A stretch of 64,000 nucleotides of DNA from Planctomycetota bacterium (GTDB lineage: Bacteria > Planctomycetota > Brocadiia > Brocadiales > Brocadiaceae), in contig VGXX01000001.1 in NCBI GenBank assembly GCA_016873155.1, positions 1 to 64,000 of the forward strand, read 5' to 3'. Of the stretch, positions 1 through 6,856 are shown piece after piece. Below the pieces are notes generated by a model. The model was not told where the DNA came from and made no database searches. It worked only from the letters and a program-made list of their open reading frames with translations. The stretch's first letter is position 1, and every line of letters begins with the position of its first letter. The position numbers and the translations under genes are program-made.

Positions 1-222
1 CTTGCCCTCAAGGCACAGGCGCGGATATCCTCTTGTGGAGTTTGGGCTGAAGACGTAGGACACGAAGCGCCGAGAAAAGGTGTTTATCTGTTCGCCATGG
101 AATGCCTGGAAAGGATTGCTGAAGCCGCAGAAAGTTTCTCTCGGAAACAGCTTTATCATCTTGCTACCGAAGCACGAAATATCAAAAAACAGATTGAGAA
201 GATACTTACTGAAGACTTATAG
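1..222 (+). CDS. C-terminal part of an unrecognised protein
   Basis: An open frame runs from the window edge to a TAG at 220-222 and gives 73 residues. The 5' end lies outside the window. The visible part is mostly helical and charged (ends KKQIEKILTEDL), with no signal peptide, membrane segment or motif that I recognise. It is followed by a repeat-bearing gap, so it looks like the last gene of its unit. I assign no function. Confidence 0.45.
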   Translation, partial: LALKAQARISSCGVWAEDVGHEAPRKGVYLFAMECLERIAEAAESFSRKQLYHLATEARNIKKQIEKILTEDL

Positions 223-236
223 TACCTCCGGTCACG

Positions 237-288
237 CCTTAATCCACCCATTTGTGTGATGGATTAGGACCGACAGGTCGAATCCACC
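237..288. repeat. REP-like palindromic repeat
   Basis: This stretch is nearly identical to 4402-4455. Both contain AATCCACC, a TGATGGATTA arm and the GACCGACAGGTC core that folds back on itself. Such repeats typically accompany RAYT transposases, and a RAYT stub follows the 4.4 kb copy. The rest of the 223-569 gap shows nothing I can name. Confidence 0.6.
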
Positions 289-569
289 ACATTTGAAAGC
301 ATTGTTAGTGAATTTGGCAAACGTGACTTTTATTGTACTCAAAGATAGGAACTCCGTGGAGCGACGGTCTTGAAGGTTGATTAAGGACGCACTTTAAATG
401 GCTAATTTTATTGCACACGGTCGTTTCTTCTGTTACTATTCTCCTTGTTAATGACCTGTCAAATAAACCTTTTGCGCATCAGGCTATAGCAGCCGATTCT
501 TTTTGATAAATTGAAATGGATGCAATAATTTTAATGGCAATGTTTAGATAAAAGCAGGAGGTGTTTTTT

Positions 570-806
570 ATGTTAGGACTTGACCGTATTACTTTTGACC
601 CCAATGTAATGGGAGGACGAGCATGCATTCGGGGAATGCGCGTCACTGTGTCTTTGATTGTCAATTTGGTAGCAAACGGTAAGAGTATGGAAGAAATTAT
701 AAATGCGTATCCATACCTAGAGTTGGACGATATCCGTCAGGCATTACAATACGCTGCATGGCTTGCAGAAGAATCTGTCTACCCCTTAGAAACTGCATCC
801 ACATGA
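570..806 (+). CDS. DUF433 family antitoxin
   Basis: This 78-residue protein has the DUF433 pattern: an ITFDPNVMGGRACIRGMRV start, the helix NGKSMEEII, and an ALQYAAWLAEE end. The family forms a small helix-turn-helix protein that is usually the antitoxin of a DUF5615 (PIN-like) toxin. I take the ATG at 570 because AGGAGG (556-561) lies 8 nt upstream; an in-frame GTG at 561 has no such site. The stop overlaps the start of the downstream toxin remnant (ATGA). A second, intact pair lies at 46151-46764. Because the partner here is broken, this antitoxin is probably an orphan. Confidence 0.85.
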   Translation: MLGLDRITFDPNVMGGRACIRGMRVTVSLIVNLVANGKSMEEIINAYPYLELDDIRQALQYAAWLAEESVYPLETAST

Positions 807-990
807 AATTTCTAGCAGACATGGGAATTTCACCAAAGACAGTGACATTTTTGCAAGATTTAGAACAGGACGTAATACATTTGACGAAGTAATCTCCAAA
901 CATCAAGACGCACTCCAACAAGGTGTCATAATCAGTGTTACTGAGGGACAGATACGTGTACGCCTCCTTCCTATTGAAACAAGTAAATGA
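803..990 (+). pseudogene. Broken DUF5615 toxin
   Basis: The frame opens in an ATGA overlap with the antitoxin and reads MKFLADMGISPKTVTFLQ, as DUF5615 toxins do, but stops at 890-892 after 29 residues. From about 901 a different frame encodes HQDALQQGVIISV and RVRLLPIETSK up to a TGA at 988-990, which matches the C-terminal strand of the same family. The middle, with the catalytic acidic residues, is missing. Compared with the 121-residue intact copy at 46151-46516, roughly half the gene has been lost by internal deletion plus frameshift. It cannot make an active PIN-like nuclease. Confidence 0.7.
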
Positions 991-1304
991 CTTTTAAGTG
1001 GGTGCATAATAAGTTACTGTAGGAAGATTATCTATGCCAAAAGCTATTAAATAAGCTTTTCATGATAAGCATAAGAAATTATGAATTTTTAGGGTCTCTA
1101 AATGGATTGGTATTTTAGCACGTGCATGAAATTACTTACATTTACATGAGAAGGTGAATTCAGATGCTGCGTTTCGCGCTGGATTTAACGACAACATTCT
1201 ATATCATATTAAAGAAACGTCCAACTTCTTTGGAGCAAGACTTTACCAGATCGGACATAAATTCATAATATTTTTCTGGCAGAATTTTCAATAAAGAAAA
1301 GGCA
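991..1304. other. Gap without a recognisable gene
   Basis: This is AT-rich sequence with no supported ORF. A small inverted repeat (AAAAGCT / AGCTTTT, 1039-1060) could be a weak hairpin. No ribosome-binding site is evident before the next gene; its ATG follows an AAGAAAAGGCA stretch. Confidence 0.4.
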
Positions 1305-4286
1305 ATGAGAGACAAAAAAGAAATCAATGTTTTTATCGCTTCTCCCGGAGATGTGACAAAAGAACGGAATATTGTTCGTACAGTCTGTGAAGATTTGAAT
1401 AAAAGTGCACTCCTAAAACCATACGGCATTTTATTTCAAGCTACAGGAGGGGAAGATGTGTTCCCATCTCCCGGCCGTCCACAGGAGATTATAAACTGGC
1501 TCGTAAAGGAATGTGATATCTTTGTCTGCATATTTCATAAAAGAATTGGCTCTCCTACGGGAAGAGAAGAGTCAGGCACGTTAGAAGAATTTCTCCTTGC
1601 CTATGATTCATGGAAGTCATTGAAGAAGCCTCATATTATGTTTTATTTCAAAGAAGTTAAAATTCGCTCTAAGAAGGAACGAGAAGACCCTCAACTGATA
1701 AAAGTTCTGGATTTAAAAGACAAGATTGAAGAAGAAAAATTGCTATTATTTGGGGAATTCTCCACAACAGATGAATTTAATGAGAAAATAAGAGACCACC
1801 TGGAAGGCTGGACTGCGGAAAATGCAACGAGGTGGGAGAAAATAGGCGGTAAAATTCAAGAAACCCTTGAGTTAGATAGGTGTTTCAAAAATTATCTGAA
1901 ATCTGCTGTAAAAGAACATCGCCATCTTCCCACGCAGGGATTTGAAACCAACTTAAGGATTCCTATCGAACTCGAGCGGGTATATATATGCATGAAGGCT
2001 TACATACATACACGAGATTATGATTTTACTCTCGAAGGCAGAAAGAAGATGGAAGAGAAAATACGTGAAGACGGGCTATCTTCCATCGATATAAAGGCAG
2101 CATTTAAAGCGGCTACCAGACATAACGTAAAGAATATGGTAATTCTTGGTGACCCGGGTTCGGGCAAAACAACCCTCTTAAAACATATCTTTGTTTCATT
2201 CGCGGACGGTAAGGGGGAGGATGTCCTCGGTCTTGAAGATACGCTCATCCCATTCTTTGCCCCTTTAAGAGAGATAAAAGACCCCAATAAGGAGGATTTT
2301 ATCCATTTTATGAAAAGGGTATGCAAATTCGAAGAATATGAAATTTCGGATAATGCCTTCAGAAGCCTTCTCAGTGAAGGACGGGGGATAGTCCTTCTTG
2401 ACGGCCTTGATGAAGTTGCGAATGAGGACATACGAATAAAGACCTGCAAATGGATAGATACGGCAAGGCAGAGATTTGCTCTTTCGAGGTTTATTATCAC
2501 ATCCAGATATGCTGGTTACCTTGGCAGGAGCAGACTTGTGGGAGGCGTCCTTGAGCTTTCCATACAGCATTTTGCTCCGGATGAGGTAAAAGAATTCCTT
2601 ATTAAGTGGTTTGAGTCCGTGGAAGTCGCCCTTCATCCTGAAGATAATGAGGCAAAGAGGAGGAAGAAAGGCAGGGATGCCGCCCTTGAGTTGGTGGACA
2701 GAATACAGAAATCCCAACATATACAGAAGCTGGCGATAAATCCACTCCTGTTACAGATAATTGCCCTTGTGCACAGGGATCGAGGGACATTGCCCCAGCG
2801 AAGAGTGGAACTCTATGAAGAGTGTACAAACGTCCTCCTTGAAAGGTGGGATATGGCAAAGGGGCTTGATATACTGGTAACGGCCCGTGAGGCGCGGCAG
2901 ATATTGCAACCCCTTGCTTTATGGCTGCATGAACTGGATGAGAGGAGATCAGCGCCGCTGGAAGCGATAGAAGAAGTGATAAAGGATCCTCTTGAGGAAG
3001 TGGGAAAAGCGTATATTGATCCTAAGAAACTCTTACTCAATATCAGGGACAGAAGCGGCATATTCATGGGATACAGTGAAACGGAATACGGGTTTACCCA
3101 TCTCAGTTTTCAGGAATATCTTTCTGCTGAACAGGTCAGGAATAAGAGATTGATTGGATTGCTTCTTTCAAAATACGGAAACAGGTGGTGGAAGGAGGTG
3201 ATACTTCTTTGTCTGGGCCTTAATAATCCCTCCATAATCGCGGAATTTATGGAACAACTCATCCCCACGGAAGGTTTCAAAAGCGAGATAAGCATAGTAA
3301 TAGACGCGCTTCGTGATTCCATTGTGAAAACAGCAACCCCTTTTATTCATGCGATTGGCAACACAACACTGTCGCCCGAAGCACGGTACAATGCAGTATG
3401 GGCGTTAAAAGAAATAGGCGGTGACAAGGTCATAGAAGCGTTGAAAGATGCTGTGAATAACAAAGATCAGAAACTTGCCCTGATGGCTTTTGAGGCCCTT
3501 GAATCAATGGGTAAGAGTGAAGGTTTGAAAAAACCGGTTACTGAAGAAATTGCAGAGAGATTTATAAACCCTATAGATAAGTCAGAGATGGTGCTTATCC
3601 CTGCCGGGACATTCCTTTACGGCAGTCGTGAAGACGATCCGGTTGCACATAGTAATGAAAAACCACAACGTGTTATTGATCTCCCGCCATTTTATATAGA
3701 TATTTTTCCCGTTACCAATAGACAATTTTGTAAATTCTTACGTGCCAGAAAGCCAGATAAGGATACTTTAAATCATTGGATTTATTTAGAAGGTCGTTTT
3801 AGAAGAGAAAGATGTAGGATTAAAGAAGACGGTGAGAACTATGTCGTTGAAAAAGGTTATGAAAAACACCCTGTTATTTATGTGAGCTGGTTTGGTGCGA
3901 ATGCATATGCGAAATGGGCTGGGAAGAGACTTCCGATAGAGGAAGAATGGGAAAAGGCAGCTAGGGGACGCAAGGGCTGGGTATATCCCTGGGGAGATAA
4001 CTTTAACCCTTCGTTATGTAACTCTGATGAAAGTGGTATTGGGGGAACGACAGAGGTTACTAAATTCCCGAAGGGAAAAAGTTATTATGGGTGTTATGAT
4101 ATGGCAGGGAACGTATTGGAGTGGACGGATAGTTGGTATAACGAAGAAAAAAATTTTCGTGTTTTTCGTGGGGGGTCTTGGAACGATGAAGGTGACGACT
4201 GTCGGTGTGCCAATCGCTTTGGGCTCAGCCCGAACGTCAGGGGTAACGGTGTTGGATTTCGTTGCGCCAGGACTCTTAAACTTTGA
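1305..4286 (+). CDS. DUF4062-NACHT-HEAT-FGE protein (NLR-like, possible DGR target)
   Basis: This is a 993-residue multidomain protein. Residues 4-95 are a DUF4062 domain (INVFIASPGDVTKERN). Residues about 270-450 are a NACHT-type STAND NTPase, with Walker A GDPGSGKTTLL near 282 and Walker B GIVLLDGLDEV near 362. Residues about 680-755 look like HEAT repeats. From about 758 comes an FGE-sulfatase (SUMF1/C-type-lectin-fold) domain (MVLIPAGTFLYGS) ending in FRGGSWN and VGFRCAR. The order effector, NTPase, repeats, sensor is that of STAND defence proteins such as Avs and bacterial NLRs. A role in phage or stress sensing is therefore an inference. The FGE tail has the layout of DGR variable proteins. 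It lies among relic toxin-antitoxin and transposase pieces. Catalytic FGE activity is unlikely, because in such proteins this fold serves binding. Confidence 0.85.
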   Translation: MRDKKEINVFIASPGDVTKERNIVRTVCEDLNKSALLKPYGILFQATGGEDVFPSPGRPQEIINWLVKECDIFVCIFHKRIGSPTGREESGTLEEFLLAYDSWKSLKKPHIMFYFKEVKIRSKKEREDPQLIKVLDLKDKIEEEKLLLFGEFSTTDEFNEKIRDHLEGWTAENATRWEKIGGKIQETLELDRCFKNYLKSAVKEHRHLPTQGFETNLRIPIELERVYICMKAYIHTRDYDFTLEGRKKMEEKIREDGLSSIDIKAAFKAATRHNVKNMVILGDPGSGKTTLLKHIFVSFADGKGEDVLGLEDTLIPFFAPLREIKDPNKEDFIHFMKRVCKFEEYEISDNAFRSLLSEGRGIVLLDGLDEVANEDIRIKTCKWIDTARQRFALSRFIITSRYAGYLGRSRLVGGVLELSIQHFAPDEVKEFLIKWFESVEVALHPEDNEAKRRKKGRDAALELVDRIQKSQHIQKLAINPLLLQIIALVHRDRGTLPQRRVELYEECTNVLLERWDMAKGLDILVTAREARQILQPLALWLHELDERRSAPLEAIEEVIKDPLEEVGKAYIDPKKLLLNIRDRSGIFMGYSETEYGFTHLSFQEYLSAEQVRNKRLIGLLLSKYGNRWWKEVILLCLGLNNPSIIAEFMEQLIPTEGFKSEISIVIDALRDSIVKTATPFIHAIGNTTLSPEARYNAVWALKEIGGDKVIEALKDAVNNKDQKLALMAFEALESMGKSEGLKKPVTEEIAERFINPIDKSEMVLIPAGTFLYGSREDDPVAHSNEKPQRVIDLPPFYIDIFPVTNRQFCKFLRARKPDKDTLNHWIYLEGRFRRERCRIKEDGENYVVEKGYEKHPVIYVSWFGANAYAKWAGKRLPIEEEWEKAARGRKGWVYPWGDNFNPSLCNSDESGIGGTTEVTKFPKGKSYYGCYDMAGNVLEWTDSWYNEEKNFRVFRGGSWNDEGDDCRCANRFGLSPNVRGNGVGFRCARTLKL
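4166..4286 (+). other. Candidate DGR variable region (VR) at the gene's 3' end
   Basis: Inside the FGE domain, invariant DGR-like positions (FRGGSWN, CRCANR, VGFRCAR) alternate with positions whose codons fit adenine-mutagenised AAC or AAT: GAT, GGT, GAC, GAC, TTT, CTC, AGC, GTC, GGT. A DGR template would carry AAC or AAT at those sites. No template repeat or reverse transcriptase is visible in this window, so this could also be a fossil VR or an ordinary FGE domain. Confidence 0.45.
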
Positions 4287-4331
4287 TGCTTTTACCCTTT
4301 TCCCCTCTAAAAAGAGGGGTGAGTAAGGTAG

Positions 4332-4455
4332 GGTGGATTAAGCGTGAGCGAATCCACCATGTATAAAAATATTGTGGTGGATTCGGCGCAAAAACCAGCG
4401 CCTTAATCCACCCTACTTTTGTGTGATGGATTAAGACCGACAGGTCGAATCCACC
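4332..4455. repeat. Cluster of three REP hairpins
   Basis: Three consecutive inverted repeats share GGTGGATT / AATCCACC arms at 4332-4358, 4376-4412 and 4425-4455, with different loops. The third is a near copy of 237-288. They sit directly before the start of a RAYT transposase stub, the usual position of REP/BIME repeats. A shorter C-rich hairpin (CCCCTCT / AGAGGGG, about 4302-4319) lies just upstream and may end transcription of the NACHT gene. Confidence 0.7.
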
Positions 4456-4473
4456 CTTGCATGAAAGGTAGCC

Positions 4474-4542
4474 ATGAGTGAATACCGCAGACTTTATCGG
4501 CAACAGGGCTGGTATTTCTTTACGGTAGTAATATACTGCTGA
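4474..4542 (+). pseudogene. N-terminal stub of a RAYT (REP-associated Y1) transposase
   Basis: An ATG just after the REP cluster reads MSEYRRLYRQQGWYFFTVV and then hits TGA after 22 residues. This is the conserved N-terminus of REP-associated tyrosine transposases (IS200/IS605-like Y1 fold). The HUH motif and catalytic tyrosine are gone. Sequence from another gene on the opposite strand begins within 5 bases. It is a deletion remnant of the enzyme that mobilised the neighbouring REPs. Confidence 0.7.
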
Positions 4543-4545
4543 GTG

Positions 4546-4850
4546 TCATTTTTCTTTTATAAGGATAGACTGATAGATTACTTCCTGTAAAATATCGTCT
4601 TTTAACTGAGGTCTCAACGCATCAATGGTTACCAAATCGACTTTCCTATTAAATAAGTCTTCGAGAAAATACTTGAGATCCATAAAATTATCAAACGTTT
4701 CATATCCATCCTTTAAATCAACAAGGACATCAATATCGCTGCCTTCTGTTTCTTCGCCCCTTGCAAATGAGCCGAATATTCCAATTTTTTTTACATGATA
4801 TCTTTGTTTTATAACATCTTCGTATTTTTTAATATTTCAATTGCATTCAT
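4546..4850 (-). pseudogene. MNT-type nucleotidyltransferase with a one-base frameshift
   Basis: On the minus strand an ATG at 4850 with a GGGAG site upstream opens MNAIEILKN and then stops after 13 codons. Adding one A to the A6 run (plus-strand T4825-4830) restores a frame of about 101 residues. That frame carries KKIGIFGSFARGEE and GSDIDVLVD, the GSx(n)DxD signature of minimal nucleotidyltransferases (MntA/DUF4111-like), and ends at 4546. Partners in MntA-HepT modules are HEPN proteins; none is adjacent. The single-base change in a homopolymer may be a sequencing error, a phase-variable tract or a true inactivation. Confidence 0.75.
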
Positions 4851-5062
4851 TTTCGTACTCCCTCTTATATTCCCGATTATTTGCCTTGATTTTTACCTAT
4901 CATCAATACGACCATACCTATTGTCAGAAGAAACCGCAGAATTATTATCGTATGTACAAAGTATCACTACAATAAAAAATTGTCAATAGAGTAACTTCGA
5001 CTTAAAAATGTTTTAATAAACCTATTCTTGTTCTCATTGATAAGAGTTGGTATTATTGCATT

Positions 5063-6472
5063 ATGGAAATGATGAATAAAGAGAAAACTATAGTTTCGAT
5101 TGTCACTCCTTTAGGTGAGGGTGGGATTGGCAAGATTATCGTCTCCGGCCCGGACGCCTTGAGTATTATCAATAAGGTGTTTCAGGGGAAGGGTATTGCC
5201 GATCTTCGTGAGGCCGCAAGTCAAAAACTCTACTATGGGCATATTTACGATAAAGGAGAGAGGATCGATGAGGTTATTCTCAATGTTGTAAGACAAAAGG
5301 ATAGTTTTACCGGTAAAGATGTTGTAGAAATAAACTGCCACGGCGGTATCCGCGTGGTAATGAGGATTTATGAACTCTTGCAGTCGTCAGGCGTAGAGGG
5401 TGTCGACTGGGATTCATTGCTCCAACAGTCCCTTGAAAATGACAAGACAGATTTTATCCAGAAGGAGGCGTCTCAGGAGTTGGTTCAGGTACGCACAAAA
5501 CTCGGCGTAAAGGTGTTGCTGGATCAATATAGAGGGGCATTATCGGGAGCATTGCAACAAGGGCTGAAAATCGTCGAAGGAATCAGGCAGTCTTTGCTTG
5601 CAAAGAATAACAAAAATACCCCCCCTCTATCCCCCCCTTCGCAAGGGGGTGGGGGTGGGGGTGGGGGTGAAACCATAAATTTTCACTCTGTTTCTCCTTT
5701 GATAGACCATATTGAAAATTTATTGAAAACGACTCCTTTCGGTATGGCATTGACCTCGCCGCAAGTTCTGGTAATTCTTGGCAAACCTAATGTAGGTAAA
5801 TCAACACTCATCAACGCCATTCTTGGTGAAGAACGCATGCTTGTACATCATGAGCCGGGGACCACGCGGGATTATGTGAGCGAGTTTATTTCCATTAAGG
5901 GTATCCCCTTTGAACTGGTGGATACTGCCGGTGTGCGGGAAACAAGCGATAGGCTCGAATCCATGAGCATTGAGATGACACAGGAACAACTCCGGCGTGC
6001 TGACAAGGTTATTACCGTATTTGATAACTCACGAAAATTTGATCAGGAAGATGAGGGAATTTTGAGCGCCTTAAATTCCTGGCTGAAGACAAAGAATTCG
6101 GGCGATTTGCAAAAAAAGACAAATACGGATGCGATTATCGCCGTGGTTAACAAATGCGACCTGCCTGCAAAATTAGACAAGCAAAGGATTGCGGCCACCT
6201 TTCAGCAACCTGTATGCTGTATATCTGCCCTGAACAAGGAAGGGTTTGAGGATTTAAACAGGCGGCTTGTACGGGAATTTGATACGGCGTACAAACCCAT
6301 GAGACCCGTAGTGTTTACTAAAAGGCAGTACCTTTTATTAGCAATGGCTGACGTTGTGGTTAAACAAGAGGGAGACTGTTTGTCTGCAAATAATGTGTCC
6401 GAGAGGACGTTTCAGACACTCGATAAATTGAAGGACATTTTCAGAGCATGTTTGGAGGGGTCTTCGAGTTAA
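5063..6472 (+). CDS. mnmE: MnmE-like tRNA modification GTPase (divergent)
   Basis: This 469-residue protein resembles MnmE, which with MnmG adds the carboxymethylaminomethyl group to wobble U34 of tRNAs. It has the N-terminal tetrahydrofolate-binding domain (TIVSIVTPLGEGGIGKI, EINCHGG) and a G domain with G1 GKPNVGKST, G3 DTAG and G4 NKCD. Two things are odd. The usual GEFTxRAFLNGK stretch after the first domain is not recognisable. The C-terminus reads IFRACLEGSSS rather than the FCIGK-type end that supplies the catalytic cysteine. In addition, a C-rich repeat (5618-5670) is translated inside the helical domain as a proline and glycine tract. Starts at 5063, 5069 and 5072 are all possible; the last gives MNKEKTIVS, most like homologues. 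No clear Shine-Dalgarno site is seen. Confidence 0.8.
   Translation: MEMMNKEKTIVSIVTPLGEGGIGKIIVSGPDALSIINKVFQGKGIADLREAASQKLYYGHIYDKGERIDEVILNVVRQKDSFTGKDVVEINCHGGIRVVMRIYELLQSSGVEGVDWDSLLQQSLENDKTDFIQKEASQELVQVRTKLGVKVLLDQYRGALSGALQQGLKIVEGIRQSLLAKNNKNTPPLSPPSQGGGGGGGGETINFHSVSPLIDHIENLLKTTPFGMALTSPQVLVILGKPNVGKSTLINAILGEERMLVHHEPGTTRDYVSEFISIKGIPFELVDTAGVRETSDRLESMSIEMTQEQLRRADKVITVFDNSRKFDQEDEGILSALNSWLKTKNSGDLQKKTNTDAIIAVVNKCDLPAKLDKQRIAATFQQPVCCISALNKEGFEDLNRRLVREFDTAYKPMRPVVFTKRQYLLLAMADVVVKQEGDCLSANNVSERTFQTLDKLKDIFRACLEGSSS
5618..5670. repeat. C-rich palindromic repeat inside mnmE
   Basis: Here CCCCCC(T)CTATCCCCCC and GCAAGGGGG arms are followed by repeated GGGGGT units. The stretch is translated in frame as PPLSPPSQ plus a run of eight glycines. 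It belongs to the same family as the intergenic copies at 6471 and 11278. It falls between the helical domain and the G domain, where an insertion could be tolerated. Confidence 0.75.
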
Positions 6473-6650
6473 TCCCCCTTAGGAAAGGGGGATTGAGGGG
6501 GTTGTGTTTTTGGGCTATTTTACAACCCCCTATCCTCCCCCTTTGTCCCCCTCCGGAGGGGGACAAAGGGGGAGGATAGGGGGATTTTTTGTCTGCCACT
6601 ACCAAGAACCCGCATAAACAAAATGAAAATTTCTATGCAATAAATTTAAT
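6471..6650. repeat. C-rich composite repeat, copy with GAACCC tail
   Basis: The unit begins CCCCCTTAGGAAAGGGGGATT, continues GAGGGGGTTG and CAACCCCC, and ends with GCCACTACCAAGAACCC and an AAAATGAAAAT tail. The same long unit recurs at 11278-11463 and, with a changed middle, at 21408-21572. It fills most of the space after the mnmE-like gene and abuts its stop codon. Confidence 0.75.
6526..6590 (+). terminator. Very strong hairpin followed by a T run
   Basis: A perfect 29-bp inverted repeat without a loop (arms 6526-6554 and 6555-6583, centre CTCC/GGAG) is followed by ATTTTTT. As RNA this should act as an intrinsic terminator for the mnmE-like gene. It is part of the C-rich repeat at 6471-6650, so termination may be a by-product of the insertion. 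Confidence 0.65.
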
Positions 6651-6708
6651 AACAGTTTAGCTCACCGCAGTGATCACACAACAACCATCTTGGTCTCCCT
6701 TTATTAAG

Positions 6709-6820
6709 GGAGATTTCTTGAGGATGTTCCTATTTCATAAAGGACATTACACCTCAGCAATCCCCATTAGTAAAGGGGGACTTCGTCGTGAGCTCAGTCG
6801 AACGATTGAGGGGGTTATAA
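6709..6820. repeat. Second C-rich repeat with a nested 25-bp element
   Basis: The stretch TCCCTTTATTAAGGGAGATT is followed by an AATCCCC ... AAAGGGGGA half-repeat. The expected continuation TTGAGGGGGTT is separated from it by exactly 25 bases at 6781-6805 (CTTCGTCGTGAGC-type micro-element). A stretch at about 6822-6849 (GCGTTCTCCGTG) is another common intergenic word. No gene lies between 6473 and 6856. Confidence 0.65.
6781..6805. mobile_element. 25-bp palindromic micro-element, copy 1
   Basis: It starts CTTCGTCGTGAG, ends CAGTCGAACGA, and has TTCG/CGAA outer arms and an inner GAGCTC palindrome. It interrupts the C-rich repeat between GGGGGA and TTGAGGGGG; uninterrupted copies (for example at 6491 and 11296) read GGGGGATTGAGGGGG. 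Confidence 0.6.
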
Positions 6821-6856
6821 CCCTGCGTTCTCCGTGTTCTCGGCGGTGAAACATTA

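Noticed and set aside
265-290. GGTCGAATCCACC looks like a tRNA T-arm
   Set aside because: No acceptor, D or anticodon arms can be drawn around it, and the sequence recurs as part of REP hairpins at 4.4 kb.
990-1305. Possible DGR template repeat near the NACHT gene (CTGCGTTTCGCGCTGGATTT)
   Set aside because: The similarity to the tail GTTGGATTTCGTTGCGCC is short and not collinear, and the stretch is not A-rich at the expected positions.
5028-5056. TTGTTC-N17-TATTAT promoter for the mnmE-like gene
   Set aside because: The -35 element is poor and the -10 would leave only 6 bases before the first ATG; too weak to list.
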